A stretch of 64,000 bases of DNA from Smittia aterrima (lineage: Eukaryota; Arthropoda; Insecta; Diptera; Chironomidae). Below the pieces are notes generated by a model. That model worked only from the letters and a program-made list of their open reading frames with translations, did not search any database and was not told where the DNA came from. Below are positions 39,344 through 51,400 of this stretch, piece after piece. The position numbers were made by a program, and so were the translations under genes. Position 1 is the stretch's first letter; the number at the start of each line of letters is the position of its first letter. The stretch spans positions 21,080,001 through 21,144,000 of the forward strand of contig CP093831.1 in NCBI GenBank assembly GCA_033063855.1, given 5' to 3'.

Positions 39344-42300
39344 TCATTCGTTATGCAAATTGTCATCCTTGTCGTTGGCGTAGCCTGAGCTTGTTGAGCT
39401 CTCGGCAATGAGAGTAACTTTTGGCTCCAGGTTGAAGTGTGACAAGAACGTCGATGGCATATTGGATTCTTTATGGTCTATTCACGTGGAAAAGGAAAAG
39501 ACATAAATTCCAATTTCAGCAAATTAAATTGCAGGAAGTCATAAATTACCTAACAACAGCTCGGGTTGAAGCGGCAGAAGAAAATCAACATTTCCCGTTG
39601 TTGGCCTACGCGGCTGCAGTTGCATTTGAAGACTGGAAAAATCACCTGACTCGTGATTTATTATCGACGGCTTGATGCCTGGAGCTGAAATCGTTGGAAC
39701 CGTTTGTTGAAGTGAAAGGCCAATTACGTTCACTCCATTCAAATGTCCTGCCACAAAATAGAAATGAAGTTTATCCATAAATAAATGAAATTTCAAAGTG
39801 AAAAAATATTCAGCATCAAAACCGTTCAAATGTTTTCTAACAATTGAAAGGTTTCTGTCATCGAAAGCTCCGTTGAAAGCTCAATGAAAGCTTTGATGAT
39901 TACATTGACACTTTGTGTATTTTTCCGAACAATTTTGATATTAATTAACATTATTGATTGCTTTGTAAACGCGTTTAATTACCAATTTTGGCGCTTCCAA
40001 ATGCGTCCTTGAACATCGCATTCGCAGGGTGCTTCGGTAAAGTCATTCTTCGACCAGTTCCAGGCCCAACGTCTCCTTGTTTTCGTCTAAGTCGAGGCTG
40101 TTCTACCGGAAGAACTCTTCGTCTCTTCTTAGGAAGCTTTGATCGTGCCTTTACGATGAAGAATTGCGCGAAGAAAATAAAAATACGACAAAAAAGCAAA
40201 TTAGATTCATGAAAATAAATAAACGAGAGTGAAACAACGTTTCCGTCAACGTTTGCATAATTCGATGTAGAAGAAGAGTCTTAAATTCTAAGAATATTTA
40301 TCCTTCGTCAAGTTGACCTTACGTAATTCTCTCTCATTTGAAAGGACGTACAAATGATGCCCATTAACTTAATTAGATCTAGAAATGAGTTATGCGCTGT
40401 ACCGTAAGAGGAGAGTGTCGAGATTGGTTGAAGAAGGAACGAAATTGTAACAATTCACAATTGTTGAGAGTATCGTTTAAGCATCCTCATCAAATTATTT
40501 GTGGCAAGCATCGTTAAAGCATTATGATGACATAATTTGAATATAAATCGAGCTTAATAACTATTCTAAGTGTAATTTAAGAACACATTTAGAGCATTAA
40601 TGCCGGGACGAAGCTGTGAACATAACTTACTTGACTGTGCGAGTAGAATCGTGAGAAGTTGCTGACAATGACTGGAACGGGCAACGCAATTGTCAAGACT
40701 CCAGCAAGAGCACATAAAGCACCCACGAACATGCCGTAAAAAGTCTTTGGAGCCATGTCGCCATATCCAACCGTCGTCATCGTCACAAGAGCCCACCACA
40801 ATCCCAGTGGTATACTTTTAAACTGATTATCGGGATTATCCTGATGTTGTTGATGTGAAGCGTTGAAAAGTTCAAATAAAGTGGAAGAAGAAGAAAATTT
40901 CACATAAATCTTTTAATTTTTCACAAAACTTTTCCGCTCGTTTCAGCGAACAAGGAAAAGAAACGAAAGTCATAAATAAAAATAAATATCGAAGAAGGAG
41001 AAGAAAAATGGGGAAGTAATCGGCAGGAAAACATGAAACTTTGTCTGCGATTCCGTTCACGATATTATGAGAAGCGCAATTGAAAGCTTATATTCAATTG
41101 CTTGTCGCTTTTAATATCCAACGAATTTCTCTTTGACTACAAATCCCTTAAGCGCATTGTCGGTATCTCAAGAGTACTCACCTCAAGTTTTTCAGCATAA
41201 TAAGCTAAACTTGCGAAGACAACGATACCAAGAACAAGGAAGAACACTAACAAAGTGAGCTCCTTAGCCGATGCTTTAAAAGTGTGAATTAAGATTCTAA
41301 GTCCTGGTGAATGCCTCGTTAATTTAAATAATCTCAATATCCTGATAATTGAAAATGCTTCAAACAGTCCCGTTTGGTGTCCAAGTTGTTGACAAATGTC
41401 CGTGTAGAAGCTAAATGTTGCCACCAAATCGATGATATTTACTGGCGATTTAATAAAATTCAACAGATTCGGTGCGACCTTTAAACGGAAGAATGAAAGA
41501 GAAGAGAAAGAAGGCAACGAGGTTGTAAAATATGCTTCGATCATAAATTGTTATAGCTTGGAAGTCATCGGTGGGCGAGGTCATAACGTTTTTAAAAGAA
41601 CCTCGGAGAGAGAGACTTGGGAATAAACTCATATCGTAAGAAAGGACGCTTTTTCACGATTAAATCTTGTTGATAGGAAAATATACTTCGTGATTGCTTC
41701 GGAGAAAAAAAAGTCGTTTATTTGTTGGTTTTTTCCAGAATCAACCGCAAATTGCGTCACGTTGAATGATGATAATGGATCTTTTTTTAGAAATTCAATT
41801 ATCTTGTAAGAAAAGTTGTTCTTTGAAAGCTTCCAAACTTTTTAATCTCACAAACTTTAGTTTGGGTTTGAAACTAAAGTTCCGTGACATAATTGTCATT
41901 TCATTCGTTAGTGAACTCACAATGAACCGCACAAACAATTCGATTATGAACCAAACATTACACAGTAGCTCAACATAAAAGAACGCTGAGTGAGCATAAG
42001 TTTCCTGCATGTTGTCAAACAAACGGCTTCGAGTCTGTAAACAAGGAAAGAAAGCAGAAAGTCTTCCATTAGTTCAAATTGAAAAGAAAATCGTCAACGA
42101 GAGACGGAGAAAGATAAATATATCAATCGAACTTCTCAAGTAGAAGCCAAAGATTCACTTGATCTTTTCACATCTTAGGCGGTATTTGAAATGTCTTGAG
42201 GCGATATAAAAGAAAATTCCATCGAGGCTTCGATGGTTGAGAAAGGGAAACTTGGGACTTTCAGAATTCTCGGAAGAGAATGTTGATTCTGCCTTTCATA

Positions 42301-45300
42301 GGCCGATGATACGTCCCACATGCCTTTCCTACATTTTTAACAAACCAAAAGTATTTTACCAATCAACAAATTAGAGAGGCAGAAGATTTCCTTTTAATGA
42401 TACAACAACAGCATTTAAATCACTCTCTTGGGCACCTTAAGGCATCGTTAACATTTTTTTGGATTTATCTAAAGCTCCATAACGACACAATTTGTGCATT
42501 AGAGAGAATATTTCCGCTTCGGTGTCTATGGCTTAGGGAAAATATTTCCAGCTCGCCTTTCATGCAAAAGAGCTTTGCATACAATCAAAATATTGACGCA
42601 TTTTCGGTGAGTTGAAAACTCGGATAATAAAAATCCTACCGCGATGAGCGAGAATATAAATAAAAGTTTCGACATCACTTTCAAAAGCGAACATACGAAC
42701 CGAGTAGCGATGGAACAAATTTCCGCCATGAATTGAGCGTGAAGCGGTCGTCGTTGTCGTAATGAAATTGGCTTCTGTCGTTGACGGCAATGTTGGCTCT
42801 TGATAAATGTCACTTAAATTGCTAGACGTGTGATTGAACGTTAATGGAATTTCCACGCGTAGTCCAGGAAGTGTTTTCAAACAAAAAGATATCACAGAAG
42901 TACAGATGAAAAAAACGCTGATTCCGGCCACCACCTAAGCGAGTTTGATGATGCATGCAAAAGAGAAATGGAGTAAGAAAAAATAGTTAAATCGGATGCT
43001 GGTGATTGGAACAATCAGGTTCACTTCGTTTAATCGATCGAACATCTTCCTTTGACATTTATTTGAATGTTTCCGTGCTTTTGACTTCCCTCCAATCGAT
43101 TTCTCACACTCCCGCTTCAAATTTTCCACTAGAACGATGTTTCTTTTTCATTCTTTTTCCCCGCACTCTTATTGAATAACAAAATAAAAGTCAAACAAAT
43201 AATCACCTTAGCACCAGTTGAGCTCGAAGGCTCATCGAACAGAGCATAGACTTTCGGTCTTAGCCGCTGCCAGCAGCTCAATTCATTATAATTTAATAAA
43301 GCTTCGTCAAAACCGAATAATCGGGCAATTGATTCTTCCGAGAGCTGCTCATCGTCCAATTCCAGTTTGTCCAAAATGGCTAATGTGCTCTGATGTTGTT
43401 AAAGTGTGAGGCGGAAAAATATAGAAAGAGAAAAAAAAACGATCACGTTTCACAAACAAGTTTTCCCTGCTTAGTCTAATTCCTGTCGAACTCAGGAACA
43501 CATGAGAGTTTTCTTTAACCAGTTGATTGAAAGATTCTCCAAGGAAATGATGATTCATATTCATTAGATGAATTTGGGTATCATAATATTTTATATATTC
43601 ATCCTCTCCTCGTCTTCGAAAAGCCGAAGAGAGACGCCAAACACAAAAAAGAAATCCATAATAATTACTTGAGTGTCTCGATGTATACTGAAATGAGATA
43701 ATTTGAGAAGGGAAAATGAAAATGTAGCAAACCACAATGACATTCTCTGTTATGTTGAACGTGCGGTCCTTTCATCAAATGAAATTTTTCAACGGCCCTC
43801 GGGCCATTTTAATTCATTTATGTTGTTTTCGCACGCACTCACCTATAAGTTGACCAGCAGCAAGGCTCGACCTGGTTTGAATCCAATCCCCAAAATTCAA
43901 GTTCTTCTTCAAACAACGGTCCACATCTGTTGGATAATAAAACGGTTAATCTGATTTCATCTCACTTACTCTCAACCAGATACGCACACATCAGTTGGAT
44001 AATGAAGCTTTCCGGTTCTGGATATTGAATTGCAGTGCCGACAGGAAAATGGAGCGGATTGAAAAAGCAAAGATAATGAATAAATGATGTTGCTACTTGA
44101 GGAACTTTTAAACTCAAGCTTACCTGTAATAATTGAGTACCTGGGCAAACACACCAGGATGACGATCAAAAAAGTATTCGTTGAGGATGGGATCGTAGTT
44201 TGCTAATGCCTCAGTCAATCGTGATAATCGAGTTGCTGGAATTTTCTTGAGTGTAGCTTTGTACGTTTCATACCTGAAAGGGGAAAAATATTATACTCGA
44301 ATTGTCCGGACAAGAAGAAAGCTTTGTTTAACAACAATCACGAGAACACAATTTAAGATAAATTAGGGGAAATAACCCTCATCGCATTGAAAGACTCTTC
44401 TCTGGTTAAATGAATTAAATCGCCAATCATAACTCATTTTTCCAACCAAACGTTTGTTTCGCATTCACATCTGAATCGCTTAGTGGAGTTGCCGCAATCC
44501 GAATTGCTCTCCAGATAATAAAAGATGGACGAGACAATGACATCATAAAAGCTTTTTTATTTTTTGATAAATTAATGTTTGGTTGTTTTCGAGGACCGGA
44601 GTTTGAAAAATTGTCGTTGAGTGCTCGAAAGCTTTTGTGAATTAATCTTTAATGACAGTCAACAAGGGAACTATATGGAAATGGTGTCGCGAGCTTTTGA
44701 TCTCTAAAAGCTCTTCTTTTCTATTTCCGGCAGAGGAATCTTCTTTATCGTTACATTATTTATGGTTTTCCAGAAAAAAGATTCCTCATGGGAAAAGTTT
44801 CACTTGCTGCGGCGTTTGAAGCCTTAAATCAAGTTTAATGAACCTCTGGAACTTTTTTTCCTGTTCGCTTGCTTCTTTCAAGTGCAATTGGAAACATTTT
44901 TGGGAACTTTTATGTACTTAAGCTGTCGTTTCTCTTGTCTTGTCCCTAAGCTTGATTGAAGAATAAAAACGCCCTTGTTGGATCGTTTTAAGCTTTTCAG
45001 AGTTAATGGCGTAAAAGCTTTTGCGTTTTTCCTTCAACAGATCATGATGAATTGTTCGGAATGGAAGGCGGAACAGAAAAGTCTGTAAGTCCAATTGCAA
45101 TTCTTTGCTATTGACGTAAAGAAGGCGGAAAGGAGAGACGAACAAGAATTAATGAAGCGAATCATGGTCCAATGTGGACTTTCTCGTTCTCATTCGATTG
45201 ATTGCGAAGCGAACAGAGTAAGATCGAGAAGCTCGACTAATTATCCGCTTGATGTCTCAACTTTTCTCGTCCCGTCAGACTTCGGATTTATTCATGTCGG

Positions 45301-45409
45301 CACATCTTTAAGCATAATGAATGATTTATTCCGGAACAATTTATAAAAAGCTTTGAGTATCTTACCTTATGCCTCCCACGTTCAGTATGATTCGATTTTC
45401 GCCATCCAT
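39344..45409 (-). CDS. Diverged Shaw-family (Kv3) potassium channel, copy C, possibly Shawl
   Basis: Thirteen exons: 45409-45366, 44273-44124, 44017-43988, 43926-43843, 43687-43669, 43389-43207, 42934-42701, 42034-41921, 41478-41182, 40840-40631, 40148-39983, 39747-39550, 39417-39344. They are in phase throughout, about 600 residues. The T1 domain starts [13 protein letters not shown] and keeps the HX5CX20CC zinc motif. S1 is [18 protein letters not shown]4 is [11 protein letters not shown], the filter is TVGYGD and S6 has PVPV. The S1-S2 loop is long and Thr-rich ([15 protein letters not shown]) with NHT and NLS sequons. The tail has [13 protein letters not shown], then the exon [19 protein letters not shown], then a short acidic end ([15 protein letters not shown]). 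It has more introns than A or B. Weak points: the donor closing the 42934 exon (42701 fits phase; the stronger GTATGT nearby does not) and the last exon, where a longer frame to 39184 also exists. Shawl is a guess from its divergence and position. Confidence 0.88.
41853..41881 (-). repeat. Perfect 11-bp inverted repeat inside a copy C intron
   Basis: AACTTTAGTTT and AAACTAAAGTT flank a 7-base loop. The hairpin lies about 40 bases downstream of the donor closing the S2 exon (41921) of copy C, in transcript orientation. Confidence 0.7.
43669..43687 (-). CDS. 19-base microexon of Shaw-family copy C
   Basis: Flanked by TTTCAG and GTAATT. It supplies the phase change between exons ending at 43843 (phase 2) and beginning at 43389 (phase 0), and encodes S-I-H-R-D-T-Q, which matches the HRDTQ that opens the corresponding exon in copies A and B. 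Without it the frame cannot be joined. It is listed separately because it is too short for routine gene finders. Confidence 0.85.
43927..43987 (-). other. 61-base intron splitting the T1 zinc motif in copy C, conserved with copy B
   Basis: It has the same position and phase as the copy B intron. Exon sequence ATTATCCAACTGATGTG before the donor recurs across the acceptor as ATTATCCAACAGATGTG, 16 of 17 bases. Most of the intron aligns with the copy B intron, including about 20 unbroken identical bases (AGATGAAATCAGATTAACCG in transcript sense). Retention stops translation at [15 protein letters not shown] lies 18 bases inside, as in B. Confidence 0.75.
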
Positions 45410-45414
45410 TTGTC

Positions 45415-48400
45415 GTGTGCTGTGAAAATGTGTTTTGCGAGGTTTTCTTTGCTTGTTGAAGTCGATACATCAATCCGCTGGTGAGAATGTTGAGGGACTC
45501 GACGTTGTAAAATGTATCTCGTTGTGTTATTTATGCTTACAATCACATGCAAACGTCATTTTTTGTTCAGGAAGTGAGATAGATTTATTTTATGTTCCTT
45601 CTGTTACACTCGAGTTGTCTTGATTTAGATTTGTTTTGCACTGGATCTGCTCCTCGCTTTCATTGCGATACGTGTAAGCAAATATTTTCTCACGTTTGAC
45701 GACACGAAATTCCACCTTGCGAAAAAAAAATGAGATCGCAAAATGATTTTCTCGTTTAAACAAAATTATTATAATTTCATTTTTCTCAGCTCTCGCTTTT
45801 TCTTCTGACAATTTTCTCTTGAGCCTTCAACTCGAGAACAAATTACGTTTGATATTTAAATTTGCTCGCATGTAATTCAATTCAATTTTTTGTTGAGGAA
45901 AATGAAATCAACTTAGTCTTTGTTAGATTAAGGTCACTTGAGAAAGGAAATTTTCCATAAAAGTTTGAAAAACTTTCAATGATAATAAAAACTTTTGCAA
46001 ATTAATTGACCTTGAATTGAGTCGAAGATATTCACTTAGTAAGAACCTCAACTACGATGGTTTCCGTTGGCAATAATTTGCATGCCTGTGTCTAACGATT
46101 TTCCTCGTACCCGTTTACACGACATGCTGAGAAACCACAGCCACGATGGAAAGATCGGAGAAGCAATTTGCAAGAATGAAATCGTCGTCCTTAATGCTCA
46201 TCATTTCCTGAAGTTCCTTTCCTCTCAATTTAATTAAAGGATATTGAGTCTGCTTTAAATTTCTCCGCTCTGAACGAGTCGTCTTCATTCCAATTGAGTT
46301 TTATCATCACTTCAGAGTCCCAATGGTATCGTCAGAGAGAAAAAAAATAACAAAAATTGCAGATTTTTCTCATTATTCGACTTATTCTGAGATTTTCTCG
46401 AGCTTCAGCAAGAGGATTTGGATGGCCAAAGTTTGCCACATCTGAAAAACTTTTTCACAGCAAACTTTCGACGACTTCTCAGAGTAAAAGTACTTAAAGT
46501 TTTAATGGTAACAAAAGTCAAAGCTTGAATATTCAAAGCTTTAAGCTTGAGCTTTATAGTGAAAAACTAATCTCGAGAATTTTCTATCTCTCAATGAGAA
46601 TCTCGCAGTGTTAAATACGACGCTAAAAATTATTCATGATGCTAAATTGTAAAGGTGAGGGCGAGGGCTGATGTGGGTTGACGTTTGAAACGAGTTTTCA
46701 AAACAAGAGAGAGAAAACTTTTGCAAATAGATTTATTTTCCTCTTGTTGTGCTTTTATTTTTGCAAAGCCTTCGCTCTGCAACATGATTATGTGGCCTCA
46801 GCGCTCTAACATGACGAGGCAGTGTAGAGACATTCGCCTAATCTTCTTCAGGATGTTTTTAATCCCTTCGAATTTGCTTTTAATATCTTATATGTCTCGT
46901 AGGTCTTCATGGTCTTGACTTCTTCTTTTTTGCATCTTTTGTCGTTAGCCGCCCCTTCTTCCTCTAAGCGAAATCTTCTTTGAAAGTCGACACATATTTC
47001 AGAGGATAGGACAAAAACGGAAATCATTTTCGTGTGCTTATAGCATGAGATATTTTATGAAAAGAACCCACCACAAAAAATGGAGACGCAAAGTTTTGTT
47101 TTATTTTCTTCTTGCTTTTCCTCGCTCTTCTCTGTTTACTTCGATTAAAATGTGTGATAGCTAACACATAGGTCACACTACAGAGAGTTCCCTCATCTTG
47201 TCATGAAGTATTTTTTTACGTTTTTATGAAAAACTTTATCTCACACGATTGTCACATTATGTTGATAGCGTGGATATCTCAAAAGAAAACTTTTTCCCTC
47301 GTCAGAAATTTTGATTCCGCTTGGCAGAGGTGACGCTGTCATGAGCGTAACACACGCCTTAACTTTTAGATAGCATCGATTAAACTTACACCTTTTATTC
47401 GAAAAGGGTTTTCGAGGAGCAAAATCAGTGAATTGAGTTAAATTGGTGAATTATATTTTGATGAAGAGGGATGAACTTTGCGTGAAGTTGTTTAGTGTTC
47501 AAACAATTTTAGTCAAGCTTAGTGGAGCTTTTGTGTACTCAGATTAATATCGATGATGTTTGCAAGGTCTCGGATGAAAATAAATCATTAAAAGCATCAA
47601 CAGAGGGTAGAAGCAAGATCTGTTGATGAGCCTACAAGTTACACCAAGTGAAACAGCAGAAAATAAATCAGAGGCCCGGAAAGCCTTCGATGGAAAAAGT
47701 TCATAAACAAACATAATGCCACTGGGCGAAGAACGAAAATTACATTTTCCTTTTTCCCTCTCTCCATTTCTCTTATTTTTCTCTCTCGTGCGGCTTCTCC
47801 AGCATGGTCTGAAATAATTCAAACAATAGTATGGAAGCTGAAGGGAAGAGAAAACGCTCCCATGTTTCACTTCAATAAATAACAAAACACAAAAGGCCGA
47901 GAAGGAGAGAGAGAGAGACTCAAAAAAAAAGAAAGCTCATTTTGTGGGTTGTTGCAGAGGAATGAACAAATGTGCGTTGAACAGATTCGCTGAATAAGAA
48001 AAAGCAAAAATACGAAAATTTGATGCATCACGAGTTTGAATAAATATTTCTTCGATTTCTAAGGTCGATTGAGTTTACTTTTATTTTATTTAATTTTATG
48101 TCACGTCTTACCGTGCACAAGCCTTCGTTTTCGATTTCATTCGATTTTGAATTAGAAAAACGTAATCGAAGTCTTGTCATATGGAAATTTCGTAAGTGCT
48201 TTTACTGGTTTGAAAGTCAAGACGATACATAGGCGTATTGTCCATAAAATCTTCGACAAGATGAGAAATTACGAGTTTCCTTTTCAAATCAACGAGCTCA
48301 GGAGATTAGACGTGACTTTAATATTTAAATTAAACTTCAAAGGAAAAATAAGATTACCAATAAAACTTTTCAAATTTTTCTTGCAAAAGTTTTTTTTTTT

Positions 48401-51400
48401 TGAAAAGTTTCATGTTTCTCATCTTGTTTCTTTAGAAGCTGATGATTCTACCGCAAAAGAATTAGATTTTTAGATTGCAAAAAAAAACTAGAAGAGCGCC
48501 ATAAAATATGTTTTAACAATTCAAAGGGGAATCGTAAAATGAACGAATCATGAGCGAATTAAAGCTCCGCTTGGTATTGCGAGAACTGCACGTCGTTGAG
48601 AGTGAATAAATTTACAGCTTCTAGGAGGAGAATTGTGAAAGTCGAGCGAAAAATACATAAACACACAAGAGGCATGAACGAACGTTCGAACAAGCACTTT
48701 GAATGAATTTTTTCTTTCTGCGAATTTAAAAGAATCCAATTTTGAGTCGAACGTCTCGTCTCACGCTGACAAATCATTGCCAACGATGAGCACAGTCAGA
48801 AATGACTCTGGAGTGTTTGCTTTTCCCTTAGCGGGAGACAAATGAGGAAAATCGCTGTCGATGTTTATTTTGATTTCAATGCTGTCGCGCGTTATTGCTT
48901 CTAAGTTATTCATCTTGATTTAAAGAAAACAGAAACACATGTCGCTTGACATGTTCGCATGGGGAGACTTTTTCCAACCGTGCCTCAAATCTTCCGAGAT
49001 GTTTATTATCAAACTCTTCAGAAATAAAAGTCAAAAAGTTCCGATGGCAGAGCAATAAGTGACGTTCGCTCGTAGGCAAGATTGAAAGGCATAAATCCCA
49101 ATTCCCAATGATTGCTTCAAGCTGATAAACAGAAACTTTCATTCCCCTCTGCTGGCATTCAGACGAGAGCAGCATGGAGATAACAAAGCCATGAAAAATG
49201 TCATCACGAAATTGAGAATGAGATGAACTCAAATCCACTTGCGTCGTCGTCATATGTCGGCGATTGTTTCAGCAACAAAATATCAAATGGCACCGAATTT
49301 TCACTCTTTTTCTCTCCCATTGTCGGAAGTTAAAAATATTTTTCTGATCGCTTTGATGCTTTCCGTCGCAGGATGTTTCAGTGACATTGGCTGTGTGATT
49401 CGTGAACAAACAGAACGAAGAAGATGATATGAAAAAATGATTTAGATTTCTGCTCGCTTTGATTTATGATGATTTTGCTACTTTTTCCTTCCTTCATGTG
49501 ACGCTCTGACGACGCCAACGGCTTACACAATCGAGCCCTTTACACGATTTTCAATCTGCAATTTGTGCTTGGGCCATTTAGCAGAACAGACATTTATGTG
49601 CAAATAAAACCGCTTCAGGAGGCGATTAGATCCCGTGAAATGGAGAGAATTAAATGCCTCATGCAGAAGCGGCGCCAGCGTTTCTTAAGCGGTTCCGCGG
49701 AAAAAAAAGAAAAGGAGCGAGAGGAAAGGCACGTCGACAGGAAGAAAACAAGCTGCCAAGACATAATTGTGAAGTTTGTGTATAAATAAATTGATTGCGA
49801 AGAGATAAAACTCGATTTCTTGTTGCTGAGCTCAGGTTGCGCCATTTGTTTCAGTTATTTTATTGGAGTGTTTGTCGAAAGCCTGGAACTTGTTTCTATT
49901 GCCACGAGAGAAAAAAAAACTATTTTCCATCATAAATTACAGACATTGGCTGTTTTTACTGTTGAGCAATTAAGGCTTCGGATAGAAAAATGTTTTTTTT
50001 TTTAGAGATAAAGTTTATGGGAACGCGGAAACATAAAACTGAACGAGATTATATTAAAGTTTTTATCAGTTTCTGATGAAAAATGCAGATTGCTAAGAGC
50101 TTCATCCAAAAAAGAACGAATCGTTGGATTTATGGCATAGCAACATTATGACATTGCTTATATGACTTGGCAAACCGCAAACTCGTCTAATTCAAGCGGA
50201 AAGAAATGTTCAACAAATCGCAAATTAACTTTCGTCATGAAAATCAATAAAGCACTTAGAAGATGATTGATCAACTGTCTGAAGTTATTGCAATAAATTT
50301 CGAATCAATCTTCTTGCTCAATAAAGTTCTAATGCGTTTCTTTTTCATTTTTCCCCTCCAGCCGTTACGAAGCTTTTTATTTGAAAAGAACACAGTTTGA
50401 CTTTCTGTCTTTGGCAGCTTCGTCTTATTCAATTTCCATAGCAATTTAGTTATTTCGGAAAACATCTTGGTTGATTATTCTCGAAAAGCAAACTTCTCTT
50501 ATTCAAGTTTGTTATTTCGACAAAAATAAAAGCGACAAAATGGGTTAGAGCGAGATATAAACGTCGTTTCTCGAGAACTGTCTCGAATGTAATTTCACCT
50601 TTTTCTCCGAACGAACGGTGTGTCAAATGAAGAAAGAAGGATAATGCACCACACTATCAGATAAAGTTCATTTGAATTCCCACTTCACTTATTCACTTCT
50701 CCATTAGTTCTCATCCTTCCTCGTTTTACTCCGAACGATAGCGTGAACTCATTTCCATTATCATACTTTGCGTAATTGAAACTTAATAATATCACTGTAG
50801 GCAAACTTAACAATTTCATGAGCAAATTATTTTGTTGGGTAACACATTTCCATGTAATTTAATTTTCAACCATTGTGCCTGTGAGACTCGCTGTGACGAT
50901 GCCACTGAACATCACTTAAGTATCAAATTCTCGTATATTTCAGTTTCTTCTCCTTTATTACTTGCAATTTTCACGCTCAACAGTGAAGAAATATTTTTTT
51001 TGTCATAAAAATTCTTTCACAAGAAAATTCTTTTCACTGAGAATTTAATTCGTTTTGAGTCTGGGTTGACGAGAAATTTCCTTTTTGCATCCAAGCTGCT
51101 CAACGTAACGCGGAGAACTATTTGAAAGCGCAGAGAAAATTCTTCGACGTAGTATTTTTGAGAAAACTCACCAAAAAGCGAGGGAGCAAATCTGTAACTG
51201 ACGGAAAAGAACTTTCACTTTACACTCAGCATCATCGGCGAAAATCCGTGAAGAAATTTGTGTTGGCAATTTTCAACAAGTTTCAATTTGAATTGGTGAG
51301 ATTGCGCAGTTGATTTTGCGAGAGAAATCTAAAATCTCGCATGAGTCTGGTGAGGACCAAACAAAGAAAACGTAAACTCGCTAAGAAAGCACAAAACTTT

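Noticed and set aside
39439..39675. 78-codon plus-strand open frame
   Set aside because: It is antisense to a well-supported coding exon of copy C (39747-39550) and is its shadow.
43349..43735. 128-codon minus-strand open frame
   Set aside because: It spans an exon edge, an intron and the microexon of copy C in other frames; splice phases show it is not the coding frame.
49565..49789. Lys/Arg/Glu-rich open frame slightly richer in GC
   Set aside because: No ATG start, no splice context, no domain recognised. Charged low-complexity text arises easily from purine-rich DNA.
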